Below the pieces are notes generated by a model. That model made no database searches. It saw nothing but the letters and a program-made list of their open reading frames with translations, and had not been told where the DNA came from. Shown here in pieces: positions 34,222 to 43,473 of a stretch of DNA of 64,000 nt. Every line of letters starts with the position of its first letter. Within the stretch, counting starts at the first letter, position 1. Source of the DNA: Flavobacteriaceae bacterium (GTDB lineage: Bacteria; Bacteroidota; Bacteroidia; Flavobacteriales; Flavobacteriaceae); assembly GCA_013373635.1 (NCBI GenBank), contig JABXHN010000022.1:62001-126000 (forward strand). The letters are read 5' to 3'. The position numbers were made by a program, and so were the translations under genes.

Positions 34222-35607
34222 TTAGTATTTAGAAATAATCTCTTTAGCCCAACTGGTACTAAGAGATAATATTCTAGAGTTTTGAAAGTTTTTAAGCACA
34301 TTTTTATCGATGCTCAATCCCTTTTTGAGGTGTTTTTCAGCTTTGAATAGTTGGGTCGTGTCGTGGAATAGAGATGCTAAGAAGTAGTGGATTTCAGCCT
34401 GTTCAGGATAAAATTCCAAGGCTTGTAATAAAATTTCAATAGCAGAATTTACATCGTTGATAAGTACCATCACTTCTGCCCAAGATACCCAAGTTTCCAA
34501 TTCGTAATTTCCGTATTCTACTGCTTGTTTAAAGGCGTAATCAGCTTCAAAGTACTTAAACATCGCTGTGTTTATCTCTGCGCAACGCTTCCAATACAAT
34601 GGGTTTTCAGCATCGATATTAATCGCTTTGTTGATGTAATAGGACGCTTTTTCAAAATTGTTATTGGTAAAGTAGAAGTTGGTAATTGCCAACCATCCTT
34701 TGTCCAAAAGTGGATCTTCATGAACGGTTTGGTAATAGTAGCTCTGAGCGAGATCTAAATTGCCCAATTGCTCGTGACATTGACCTAATCTCAAATAGGC
34801 ATGAGAAGTAGGATCCTCTAATTTAATTGTGATCTCATAATTTTCAATGGCCTCCTCATAGCGCTCTAATTTTTCGAGAACCATTCCCTTTTCGTAATAA
34901 GCTCCAATAAATCGATCGTCGGAATAAATTGCAAAATCAAAGGAAGACAGCGCTTCTTTATAGAGTTCAAGCTCTGCATACATTTTACCGAGTTGATGCC
35001 AAGCTACTTCGCAGTATGGATTTTTATTGAGGTAGTTGTTGAGGTATTCGATTCCGCCTTTATAATCTTCGAGGTATTCAAAGCAATAAACGGTATTGTA
35101 GAGTGCTGCATAATCTTCAAGATCTAAGTCAACACAAGTAATAAAACACTCTTTTGCCTTTATGAAATCTTCTAAAAAGAGGTATTCCATCCCCATCAAG
35201 GTGTAAATATCGGGTTGATCGGGTTGAATTTCTAATGCTTTTTGAAGTGCTCCAATAGCATCTAGGTGTTTATCTTGCTTTGAGTAAATATTCGCTCTCT
35301 GAATATAGATTTCATCGTTAAACTGATCGATGAGTTCTATGGTATCGAGAATTTCTTCTGCTTTCTCAAGCTTGTTTTCAAATACCAGTACTTCAACATC
35401 AAGTAATCGCAGATTGATCACTTGAGGGTGCTGATTCAGCCCAAGTCTAATCGCTTTTTTAGCCAGTGAAACCTTCCCTGCATTGAGGTAGTAGTGAATA
35501 ATTTCCTCGAAATCTTCTGCGTCGAAAAAGTAGACCTCATCAGTCTTTAACATCGACTCGAATTTTGCGATAGGTAATTCAGAATTTTCGTTTTCGTCTA
35601 ATGACAT
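34222..35607 (-). CDS. Tetratricopeptide-repeat protein
   Basis: The 461-residue protein consists almost entirely of TPR helix pairs (for example AIGALQKALEIQPDQPDIYTLMG and EEAIENYEITIKLEDPTSHAYL), about ten to twelve units from residue 40 to 440. There is no signal peptide or membrane helix, so it is cytoplasmic and probably a protein-interaction scaffold. It sits between the aminotransferase gene and the DUF368 pair. This order is common in Flavobacteriaceae, but no specific partner is known. Confidence 0.88.
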   Translation of the reverse strand: MSLDENENSELPIAKFESMLKTDEVYFFDAEDFEEIIHYYLNAGKVSLAKKAIRLGLNQHPQVINLRLLDVEVLVFENKLEKAEEILDTIELIDQFNDEIYIQRANIYSKQDKHLDAIGALQKALEIQPDQPDIYTLMGMEYLFLEDFIKAKECFITCVDLDLEDYAALYNTVYCFEYLEDYKGGIEYLNNYLNKNPYCEVAWHQLGKMYAELELYKEALSSFDFAIYSDDRFIGAYYEKGMVLEKLERYEEAIENYEITIKLEDPTSHAYLRLGQCHEQLGNLDLAQSYYYQTVHEDPLLDKGWLAITNFYFTNNNFEKASYYINKAINIDAENPLYWKRCAEINTAMFKYFEADYAFKQAVEYGNYELETWVSWAEVMVLINDVNSAIEILLQALEFYPEQAEIHYFLASLFHDTTQLFKAEKHLKKGLSIDKNVLKNFQNSRILSLSTSWAKEIISKY

Positions 35608-35704
35608 AGTGAATTCTTGTGTTCCTAATGCAAATAAATTTAGAAGTTATCCTTTGCCATATGAAGCAAGAAGGTTTATTCTTATTAACAAAATAGTTAA
35701 CAGT

Positions 35705-36895
35705 TTAAGAAGGATAAGTGTCTAAAATGGAAAGAATTATATCACAACCCTTCATGAGTTCTTCCTCTGAAATGGTAAGCGGAGGGGTGATTCTTGCAGC
35801 TTTTTTCTCAAACAACAACCAAAATAAGATTAGATTATTTTGGGCAGCTTCAAGGATTAAGTAATTGGCAATAGCTTCGTTTTTAAATAACAATGCGAGC
35901 ATTAATCCTTTGCCGCGAATCGATTTAATCAGTGGATGTTTTAGTTTTTCTCTGACTAATTGCTCTTTTTTAAGAGTTTCGATAATGAGTTGTTTGTTAT
36001 TTTTAGTAAGCTCTTTTAAAGTAGCGAGTGCAGCAGCTGCAATTACTGGATTTCCTCCAAAAGTGGTGATATGTCCTAATTTAGGATGATCACTCAGTAG
36101 TTGCATATGCTCAAATGATGATATAAATGCTCCTCCTGGTAGGCCCGAACACATTCCCTTACCAATGACCAGTATATCGGGAACGCAATCGAATTGTTCA
36201 AAGGCAAACAGACTGCCCGTTCTTCCAAATCCCGGTTGAATTTCATCGAGAATGAGAAGTGCACCTACTTCTGTGCAACGCGCTTTAACTTTTTTGAGGT
36301 ATTCGTTCTGTGGTATAATAAATCCTGCTCCACCTTGAATGGTTTCTAAAATTACTGCAGCTGTTTTCGAAGTGATAAGTGATAAGTCCTCTTCGCAGTT
36401 AAACTCAATAAAGTCAACATCACCTATTAGGGGTTCAAAAGGTTTTTTGTTTTCTTCCTTACCCATTAAACTGAGCGATCCCATGGTATTGCCGTGATAT
36501 GCATTCTTTGCGGCTATGATTTGACTTCTGCCAGTAACTCTTCTTGCAAGTTTGAGTGAACCCTCTATGGCTTCAGTTCCTGAATTGACTAAATAGGTGC
36601 AATTAAGTGAGTTTGGAAGTAAGTCTGCGAGTAATTTAGAATAGTCTACAGCTGGTCTAAGAGCGTATTCACCATAAACCATCACATGCATATACGAATC
36701 GACCTGATCTTTAATCGCCTTGATAACTGACGGGTGACTATGCCCTAAGCTACATGCTGAGACTCCTGCTACAAAATCTAAATGAGCCTCTTCTTGATCG
36801 TCAAAGATATAAGAACCTTTCGCCTTACTCACTACCATTTGAAGTGGGTGAGGAGTGGTCTGTGCTTGGTATTTTAAAAAGTCATCAGTTTTCAC
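35705..36895 (-). CDS. Class III (acetylornithine/ornithine-type) aminotransferase
   Basis: The 396-residue PLP enzyme has NSGTEAIEG (104-112, phosphate binding), ILDEIQPG with Asp217, and Schiff-base Lys246 in VIGKGMCSG. It belongs to the aspartate-aminotransferase-family class III group that includes acetylornithine, ornithine and beta-alanine transaminases. It differs from RocD in this window, and no arginine-synthesis genes adjoin, so the donor is uncertain. It overlaps nothing but follows the OstA-like gene by a single base, suggesting co-transcription. Confidence 0.85.
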   Translation of the reverse strand: MKTDDFLKYQAQTTPHPLQMVVSKAKGSYIFDDQEEAHLDFVAGVSACSLGHSHPSVIKAIKDQVDSYMHVMVYGEYALRPAVDYSKLLADLLPNSLNCTYLVNSGTEAIEGSLKLARRVTGRSQIIAAKNAYHGNTMGSLSLMGKEENKKPFEPLIGDVDFIEFNCEEDLSLITSKTAAVILETIQGGAGFIIPQNEYLKKVKARCTEVGALLILDEIQPGFGRTGSLFAFEQFDCVPDILVIGKGMCSGLPGGAFISSFEHMQLLSDHPKLGHITTFGGNPVIAAAALATLKELTKNNKQLIIETLKKEQLVREKLKHPLIKSIRGKGLMLALLFKNEAIANYLILEAAQNNLILFWLLFEKKAARITPPLTISEEELMKGCDIILSILDTYPS

Positions 36896-36896
36896 C

Positions 36897-38519
36897 TTAA
36901 TTCTTTTTTTTCAAAGGAGGCTTAGATCTATTAATCACTGGTTTTTTAGTCGGATTCATCGGATTATTTAAACCTCTGATCATTTTTAGTTGTATGGAAT
37001 CATCATCGACAAACAAATCATTCGACGATTTGATTTGCTCAGTTCCATACCACAAAAATCCTTCTAATTTACGATCTTCAATGGGTATATCGCGTAATGG
37101 ATAGATATTTCCCTCGGGGTTGAGAACAAAAGATATTTCTTCGATTCCACCCTCGAGCATTTCCATGGTAACTGCACTACAAATAGTTCGATTAATCCCA
37201 ATGAGTTCATCCTTATCATCGTACACATAATAAATGACCTCTGTATTTTGATCGACTTGAATGTGTTCTAATTTATTGTCGTTAAACTTTCCGTTGAGAA
37301 TTTTACCCTTGATTTGATTATATCCTGTTTTGCTGATACTGTCGAGTGAAACCACAAAAGCATTATCGATCACTTTAAGAGAATCTAAAGCCTTGGTCTT
37401 AGGATTAGACAAGAGATAAATTTCTTTTCCGGTCATCTGGCTGGGACCATTCCAGAGAATTGGTCTTCGAATCAGCTCAGTAATTCCTGTGGTTTGATCG
37501 TAGTGAATCGAATCGCATTTTCCAGATAATCCTTCTTTGAAAAACTTGGCATTTTGAAAGGCTCTGATGATTTTTTGATCTTTTTTTCCAGTAACCATAA
37601 TGGTGTCTCCATGCATATAGAGTGAATCATTTTCTACTAAACTTATCGATAGGGCTCGTTTTGTTGCAAAGAGCGAATCCTTGTCTTTATAGATTTCAGC
37701 ATAATGAGCTCTGAGTACACCTTTGTTGATCGTATCTGTGATTTTAATATTATTGGTTGCTGAGGCAAAGTTTTTGGGATGGTTGAGGTATACGGAGTCC
37801 CCTTCAATTATTCTGTTGTCGTATTCTATTTTGGTGTTTTTAATCCCATAACCTTCTTGAAGTTCGGTATCGTAGAATCCACGTTCACAATATAAGGTGT
37901 ATTCCTCGGCCTCTATTTTTGAAGGTCCGTATAAATAAGCGTGTTTGGTTTCTGTGTGGTAATCTAATTGATCTGAATGGAGTTCGTATTCTGGATTTGT
38001 AATGTGCACCTTGTTTTCGAAGGCGTATTTCTTGAGTTTGGTGTCATAGCGTCCAATAAGTGACCTCAAGGTATTTTCTTTGTCTTTTACAATAGCTCCT
38101 GATTGGTAATAGGCCTGTTGCATTTCTCGGTTAAAATACAATGTATCTGTCTTGAGATTCATCTCAGGAGTGGTAAGTACCACATCATCCCAGCTCTTTG
38201 CCAATTGAGTTTCTCCGTTGTAATCGAGTCGCTTAGATACCAGTTCAAGAGTGTCGCCTTGAACGAGTTTTATAGATCCAATTGCCTTGATTCTGTTTTC
38301 TGCTTGGTAAAAGATGGCTACATCACACCAAAGCTGAGCTCCTTTGTGTTTAAATTCTAATTGACGATCGTCTTTGGTAAAGATGGAAGCACCAGGGTAT
38401 TCAGCTTCATTTTTAGTGAAATTTCCTCCGTATACGATCTCAATAGGCTCTTGTTCCTCTTGTGACCAGGCCACTGAAGTTAGGATGAATGAAAGAATGA
38501 ATGTAAAGGCTTTTTTCAC
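36897..38519 (-). CDS. OstA-like lipopolysaccharide-transport-related protein
   Basis: The 540-residue exported protein has a signal peptide (1-19, ending AWS) and an OstA/LptA-like beta-jellyroll domain of repeated strands (KRLDYNGETQLAKSW, DTLYFNREMQQAYY, DQLDYHTETKHAYLYG). LptA-type proteins form the periplasmic bridge carrying LPS from the inner to the outer membrane. The extra C-terminal half (about 300-540) has further OstA-type strands and ends in a basic Pro/Lys-rich tail. The lptG-type permease is elsewhere in this window. The exact Lpt role of this family is not proven. Confidence 0.85.
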   Translation of the reverse strand: MKKAFTFILSFILTSVAWSQEEQEPIEIVYGGNFTKNEAEYPGASIFTKDDRQLEFKHKGAQLWCDVAIFYQAENRIKAIGSIKLVQGDTLELVSKRLDYNGETQLAKSWDDVVLTTPEMNLKTDTLYFNREMQQAYYQSGAIVKDKENTLRSLIGRYDTKLKKYAFENKVHITNPEYELHSDQLDYHTETKHAYLYGPSKIEAEEYTLYCERGFYDTELQEGYGIKNTKIEYDNRIIEGDSVYLNHPKNFASATNNIKITDTINKGVLRAHYAEIYKDKDSLFATKRALSISLVENDSLYMHGDTIMVTGKKDQKIIRAFQNAKFFKEGLSGKCDSIHYDQTTGITELIRRPILWNGPSQMTGKEIYLLSNPKTKALDSLKVIDNAFVVSLDSISKTGYNQIKGKILNGKFNDNKLEHIQVDQNTEVIYYVYDDKDELIGINRTICSAVTMEMLEGGIEEISFVLNPEGNIYPLRDIPIEDRKLEGFLWYGTEQIKSSNDLFVDDDSIQLKMIRGLNNPMNPTKKPVINRSKPPLKKKN

Positions 38520-38564
38520 GGTTCTAATTAAGTCTTACAATAATACTATAGAATTGCCTTAAAT

Positions 38565-38591
38565 AAAAAAAAAGCCACATTTAAGTGGCTT
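38565..38591 (-). terminator. Terminator after purA
   Basis: Minus strand: AAGCCAC (38585-38591) pairs with GTGGCTT (38572-38578) around a 6-base loop, followed by a nine-T run. It lies a few bases past the purA stop and before the OstA-like gene. Confidence 0.85.
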
Positions 38592-38595
38592 AATC

Positions 38596-39867
38596 TTATC
38601 TAAAAATAGTTTGTGTTCTATCAGGTCCTACTGAAACAATCTTGATTGGAACTTCAAGTTCTTTTTCAAGATATTCGATATAACTCATAAGACTTTCAGG
38701 AAGTTCTGAGGCATCCGTAAGTCCAGTTAAGTCTTTTTTCCAGCCATCGAGCTCGGTATAGATAGGGCTGACATTTTCTTCCTCAATATTGTATGGTAAA
38801 TGCGATACTTCCTCACCTTTGTAATTGTAGGCAGTACACACTTTAATTTTTTCAAAACCACTGAGTACGTCAGCTTTCATCATCATAAGCTCTGTTACTC
38901 CGTTGATTTGAACAGCGTATTTAAGAGCTACTAAATCTAACCATCCACAACGTCTAGGTCTACCTGTAGTTGCTCCGAATTCATTACCAACTCTTCCCAT
39001 AGTTTCACCATCGGTGTCGAATAATTCAGTTGGGAACGGTCCAGATCCAACTCGAGTCGTATAGGCTTTAAAAATTCCAATAACTCTTCCAATTTTGTTA
39101 GGAGCAACTCCTAAACCTGTACAAGCTCCTGCTGCAGTAGTATTTGAAGAAGTCACAAATGGATAGGTTCCAAAATCGATATCTAAAAGAGATCCTTGAG
39201 CCCCTTCTGCCAAGATTTTTTGATCAGCACTAATCGCATCAAAGATGTATTGTTCTGAGTCGATAAAGGTCAATTGTTTTAAACTCTCAACCGCTTCAAA
39301 GAATTCGGCTTCTAATTCTTCAAGGTTGTATTGTAAATCAACATTGTAATAGTCGATCATCGCTTCGTGCTTATCGGCTAATTTACGGTAGCGATCTTTC
39401 CAGTCACTGAGTTCTAAATCTCCTACTCTCATTCCATTTCTACCAGTCTTATCCATATAAGTTGGTCCAATTCCTTTAAGAGTAGAACCAATCTTAGCCT
39501 TACCTTTAGAAGCTTCAGAAGCTGCATCTAATAAACGATGCGTAGGTAAAATAAGATGTGCCTTTCTAGAAACAAATAATTTAGAAGTGTAATCTAAATC
39601 AAACTTGTCTAAGTTGCTCAGTTCTTTTTTAAAGATGACAGGATCAATAACGACACCATTACCAATGACATTTTTAGAGTTTTTGTGAAAAATTCCTGAA
39701 GGAATTGTGTGTAATACGTGTTTGATTCCATCAAATTCTAAAGTGTGTCCTGCGTTAGGCCCTCCTTGGAACCTTGCGATGATGTCGTAGTCTTTTGTTA
39801 AAACATCTACAATTTTACCTTTTCCTTCATCTCCCCATTGAAGACCTAGTAGTAAATCTACTGCCAT
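38596..39867 (-). CDS. purA: Adenylosuccinate synthase
   Basis: This 423-residue GTPase joins aspartate to IMP to form adenylosuccinate, the first committed step to AMP. The GTP-binding loop GDEGKGK is at residues 12-18, with the catalytic Asp13. The IMP-site GPNAGHT is near 35-41, and the GTP-binding region NEFGATTGRPRRCGW near 294-308 is intact. The enzyme is inhibited by (p)ppGpp in several bacteria. Here it is the last gene of a spoT-fur-purA run, 7 bases after fur. Confidence 0.96.
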   Translation of the reverse strand: MAVDLLLGLQWGDEGKGKIVDVLTKDYDIIARFQGGPNAGHTLEFDGIKHVLHTIPSGIFHKNSKNVIGNGVVIDPVIFKKELSNLDKFDLDYTSKLFVSRKAHLILPTHRLLDAASEASKGKAKIGSTLKGIGPTYMDKTGRNGMRVGDLELSDWKDRYRKLADKHEAMIDYYNVDLQYNLEELEAEFFEAVESLKQLTFIDSEQYIFDAISADQKILAEGAQGSLLDIDFGTYPFVTSSNTTAAGACTGLGVAPNKIGRVIGIFKAYTTRVGSGPFPTELFDTDGETMGRVGNEFGATTGRPRRCGWLDLVALKYAVQINGVTELMMMKADVLSGFEKIKVCTAYNYKGEEVSHLPYNIEEENVSPIYTELDGWKKDLTGLTDASELPESLMSYIEYLEKELEVPIKIVSVGPDRTQTIFR

Positions 39868-39874
39868 GTGTTAT

Positions 39875-40324
39875 TTATTTTGTATTATCTTTTGATTTTG
39901 TTCCGTAAAAGTAAAGCGAATGATTGTTGATCTTTACGTCAAATACTTCTTCTATAGTTTGTTTAATCGATTGAATTCTAGGATCGCAGAATTCGATCAC
40001 TTCACCAGTATCAGTAAGGATTAAGTGATCGTGTTGTCTGTCGAAATAAGACTTCTCATACTGTGCCTGATTTTTTCCAAATAAATGTCTTCGCACCAGT
40101 TTACAATCCATGAGTAACTCTATAGTATTGTAAAGCGTAGCTCTACTCACACGGTATTTCTTATTTTTCATTTGGATATAGAGCGACTCTATATCGAAAT
40201 GAGAATCTGATTCGTATATTTCTTGTAGGATGGCGTAGCGTTCAGGTGTTTTGCGATGACCCTTTTCTTCCAAATAGGTCGTAAACACTTCTTTAACTAT
40301 CTCTTGATTTTTTTCAGAGGCCAT
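39875..40324 (-). CDS. Fur-family metalloregulator
   Basis: The 149-residue protein has a winged-helix DNA-binding domain (about 10-85; [24 protein letters not shown]) and a C-terminal dimerisation/metal domain with HDH (98-100) and a single cysteine Cys113. The paired CxxC motifs of the structural zinc site in Fur/Zur are absent. It represses genes in response to iron or another metal; which one is not determined. A TACATTTG box (40344-40351) lies 19 bases before its ATG, so it can be transcribed apart from spoT. Confidence 0.88.
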   Translation of the reverse strand: MASEKNQEIVKEVFTTYLEEKGHRKTPERYAILQEIYESDSHFDIESLYIQMKNKKYRVSRATLYNTIELLMDCKLVRRHLFGKNQAQYEKSYFDRQHDHLILTDTGEVIEFCDPRIQSIKQTIEEVFDVKINNHSLYFYGTKSKDNTK

Positions 40325-40343
40325 GAGCTCGATTAATATGTTG

Positions 40344-40351
40344 CAAATGTA
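40344..40351 (-). promoter_or_regulatory. -7 element before fur
   Basis: Minus-strand TACATTTG, exact TAnnTTTG match, between spoT and fur, 19 bases before the fur ATG. It would give fur-purA transcription independent of spoT. Confidence 0.55.
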
Positions 40352-40361
40352 AGGCTAAAAT

Positions 40362-42566
40362 TTAAATTCTAAACACTTTATTGAGACCCTTCATCGACTT
40401 GATTTCATCAATGAGTTTTTGTAAGGCAGTATTGGAATTGACTCCAATAGTAATTTTGCCATTAAAGGTTCCTCCTTGAGCCTCAAATGATATTTTATTT
40501 AACCTCACATTGGAGTGTCTGCTAATCACCATAGTAATTTCATTGACGATACCCATATGGTCAATTCCATGAAGCTCAATTGTCGTGTCAAACTCAGTAA
40601 TACTAGAGTCTATCCATTCTGCCGAAAGAATTCGATAGGCGTAATTTGATTGAAGCGCAATGGCGTTTGGACAATTTTTTTTGTGAACCTTAATCCCTTC
40701 ATTAATCGAGGTGAACCCAAATACATCATCTCCAGGTATGGGATTACAACAGGGAGCAAAGGTATAGGGGAGTTGGTCTCGATTCGGTCCAAAAACTAAA
40801 TCATCGTATTTTGGTGCTTCAACAGAGTGTTGTTCTTTTTGAGTCGATTTTCTTCTGATTCGATTTTTTAAGAAATTCAGAATGGCGTTATTGTACGAAG
40901 AAGCAAATTCTTTAATCGCTTGATTGTCAATAGATCCAGAGCCAACCTGATAAAACAAATCCAAACTTGTATTGAGTTTAAAGTGTTTTACCATTTTGTC
41001 TATGACATCATTTTTAAGGGTTATTTTTTGAGATTTTAATTTTCTTCTCAATATTGCCTTTCCTTCCTCTGCAATTCTTCTAGTCTCTTCCTTAAGAATT
41101 GATTTAATACGAGCTCTGGCTCTAGCAGTAGTAGCGTAATTAAGCCAGTTTTGAGTTGGTTTTACTGATTCAGAGGTAATGATTTCAACCGAATCACCAC
41201 TCTTTAGTGTGGTGTTTAAAGGAACGAGCTTGCCATTGACTTTGGCACCTCTAGTATGTAAACCAATTTCTGTGTGTATGCTAAAAGCGAAATCTAGTGG
41301 TGTCGCATTTTTAGGCAGAGATTTTAAATCTCCATTTGGGGTAAATACAAAAATTTCTTTGGAGTAGAGATTGAGTTTAAACTCTTCTACAAAATCGACG
41401 GCATCTGATGTTTGATTTTCAAGTGCTTCGTGCAATTTGTTGAGCCAAGCATCGATACCCTTTTCTTTTTGATCTCCGTGTTTGTATTTAAAATGAGCAG
41501 CGTACCCTTTTTCGGCAATCTCATGCATGCGTTCTGATCGAATCTGAACTTCTACCCATCTGTTTTTAGGTCCCATAACTGTGATGTGTAGGGCTTCGTA
41601 ACCTGTTGATTTAGGAGAGGTAATCCAATCTCTAAGTCTGACTGGATTTGGAGTAAAGTGATCCGTAACAATGGAATAAATTTTCCAGGCAAGGAATTTC
41701 TCCTGATCAATTTCAGATTTGTAGATGATGCGAATCGCAAATTTATCGTACACCTCTTCAAAACTGATTCCCTTGATTTTCATCTTTCGATGAATGGAAA
41801 ATACGGATTTGGATCTACCAGTAATTTTATAATCGATATGCTCTTTGTTGAGCGATTTTCTAAGGATGGTAGAGAAGTTTCTAATGTATTTGTTTTGATC
41901 GTCTTTGGATTCACTAATCTTTTCCTCGATACTATCAAAAACTTCAGGTTCGGTGTATTTTAAACTGAGGTCCTCAAGTTCTGTTTTGATATTGTAAAGA
42001 CCGATTCGATGCGCTAATGGAGCGTAGATATAAAGTGTTTCAGAAGCAATTTTAACCTGTTTGTGCTCTGGCATGGATTCCATGGTAAGCATGTTGTGAT
42101 AACGATCGGCAATCTTAATGATGATCACTCTTACATCATCATTGAGTGTCAATAGCATCTTTCTGAAGTTCTCTGCCTGCATGGAAATATCCGTTTCCTT
42201 CTTGAGGCCTGCAATCTTGGTAAGACCATCTACAATTCGAGCTACAGTAGCTCCAAAAAGGCGTTCGATATCGTCGAGAGTGACACTGGTGTCTTCTACT
42301 ACATCGTGTAGTAATGCAGCAGCGATGGATGTTGCGTCTAATCCAATTTCTTTAGCGACAATTTTAGCGACAGAAATGGGGTGAAAAATATAGGCTTCAC
42401 CAGATTTTCTTCGCTGTCCATTATGAGCATCTACTGCCGTATCAAAGGCCAGACGAATCATTTTTTTATCTTCTGCCGTTAACCATTGATAGCTAATTCT
42501 AAGAAGGTTTTTATACTCCTTAGCAATCGCTTTGTTTTCTTCTTCCTCTGTCAGTGTAATACTCAT
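40362..42566 (-). CDS. spoT: RelA/SpoT-family (p)ppGpp synthetase/hydrolase
   Basis: The 734-residue bifunctional Rsh enzyme makes and degrades the stringent-response alarmone. The N-terminal HD hydrolase domain (about 45-200) retains His48, His62 and the HD pair 87-88 with EDT. The synthetase domain (about 230-360) has KSTGYEALHI near 320, so both activities look intact. A TGS domain (about 400-465) and a C-terminal ACT domain (about 660-734) provide regulation. It follows the trmH-type gene by 24 bases and precedes fur and purA. Confidence 0.94.
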   Translation of the reverse strand: MSITLTEEEENKAIAKEYKNLLRISYQWLTAEDKKMIRLAFDTAVDAHNGQRRKSGEAYIFHPISVAKIVAKEIGLDATSIAAALLHDVVEDTSVTLDDIERLFGATVARIVDGLTKIAGLKKETDISMQAENFRKMLLTLNDDVRVIIIKIADRYHNMLTMESMPEHKQVKIASETLYIYAPLAHRIGLYNIKTELEDLSLKYTEPEVFDSIEEKISESKDDQNKYIRNFSTILRKSLNKEHIDYKITGRSKSVFSIHRKMKIKGISFEEVYDKFAIRIIYKSEIDQEKFLAWKIYSIVTDHFTPNPVRLRDWITSPKSTGYEALHITVMGPKNRWVEVQIRSERMHEIAEKGYAAHFKYKHGDQKEKGIDAWLNKLHEALENQTSDAVDFVEEFKLNLYSKEIFVFTPNGDLKSLPKNATPLDFAFSIHTEIGLHTRGAKVNGKLVPLNTTLKSGDSVEIITSESVKPTQNWLNYATTARARARIKSILKEETRRIAEEGKAILRRKLKSQKITLKNDVIDKMVKHFKLNTSLDLFYQVGSGSIDNQAIKEFASSYNNAILNFLKNRIRRKSTQKEQHSVEAPKYDDLVFGPNRDQLPYTFAPCCNPIPGDDVFGFTSINEGIKVHKKNCPNAIALQSNYAYRILSAEWIDSSITEFDTTIELHGIDHMGIVNEITMVISRHSNVRLNKISFEAQGGTFNGKITIGVNSNTALQKLIDEIKSMKGLNKVFRI

Positions 42567-42590
42567 GGATTAAAAATACAGTTTTTGTGT

Positions 42591-43394
42591 TTAATTTCGT
42601 TGACGAACAGCCTCAAAAATTAATACAGAAGCAGCGACAGAAACATTCATTGAATCGATCGCTCCTCTCATGGGTATAATAATATTTTTGGTGCTTTCTT
42701 TTCTCCACTGTTCCTCTAAACCTGTCGCTTCAGTACCTACCACTATGGCAGATGGTCCTCTAAAATCAATATCGGTATACTCTGTAGAATCCTGAAGTGT
42801 TGCAGCGTAAAAATTGATATGATTCGCTTTTAAAAATTCAATGGTATTTGAAGTACTCGCTGTATAGGTTTGAACACTAAACAAGCATCCGAGACTCGCC
42901 CTAATAGTATTGGGGTTGTAGAGATCTGTTTTAGGATTTGCAATGATAACAGCATCGACTCCAGCTGCATCTGCAGTTCTTAGTAAGGCGCCAATATTAC
43001 CTGGTTTTTCAGGTGCTTCAGCGATGAGAATTAAGGGATTCTTCTTTTCGATTTTCAGCTTTGATAAGTCGTGTTCTTTTGCTTTACATATGGCGATGAT
43101 TCCCTCGGTAGTCGAACGATAGGCAATTTTTGCATAGACTTCATCAGAGACCTCAAAACAGTTGTTGATTTTTGTGGATTGAACTAGATTTTGAACTTCA
43201 TCAACAGATATGATTTTTGGATTGAAAAACAATTGTTGAATCTGATAATTAGCTCCTAAGGCAATTTGCAACTCTCTAGCTCCTTCCAAAACAAAAAGAC
43301 CTTCTTTTTTTCTCACTCTAGACTTTTCCTTGAGCGATAATAGGTCTTTAATTTTAGAATTAGAGGTCGAACTAATAGAGACTGTTTCAATCAT
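42591..43394 (-). CDS. TrmH-family (SPOUT) RNA 2'-O-methyltransferase
   Basis: The 267-residue enzyme has an N-terminal substrate-binding domain (about 1-95) and a SPOUT knot domain with the three motifs: NIGALLRTADAAG near 133-145, VVGTEATGLEEQW near 215-227 and the final IPMRGAIDSMNVSVAAS near 236-252. Members methylate the ribose of 23S rRNA (RlmB-type G2251) or tRNA. The exact target is not clear from sequence. It heads the run with spoT, fur and purA. Confidence 0.88.
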   Translation of the reverse strand: MIETVSISSTSNSKIKDLLSLKEKSRVRKKEGLFVLEGARELQIALGANYQIQQLFFNPKIISVDEVQNLVQSTKINNCFEVSDEVYAKIAYRSTTEGIIAICKAKEHDLSKLKIEKKNPLILIAEAPEKPGNIGALLRTADAAGVDAVIIANPKTDLYNPNTIRASLGCLFSVQTYTASTSNTIEFLKANHINFYAATLQDSTEYTDIDFRGPSAIVVGTEATGLEEQWRKESTKNIIIPMRGAIDSMNVSVAASVLIFEAVRQRN

Positions 43395-43426
43395 GAAGTA
43401 AAAATACGAAGATTGAGCATAGGGAT

Positions 43427-43456
43427 AAAAAAAAGGCCCCTAAAAAGGAGCCTTTT
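43427..43456 (-). terminator. Terminator after the second amidohydrolase gene
   Basis: Minus strand: AAAAGGC and GCCTTTT pair, with an inner CC/GG pair after one mismatch, followed by an eight-T run. It lies 18 bases past the amidohydrolase stop. Confidence 0.8.
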
Positions 43457-43473
43457 GAATGGAATTAAATCTA

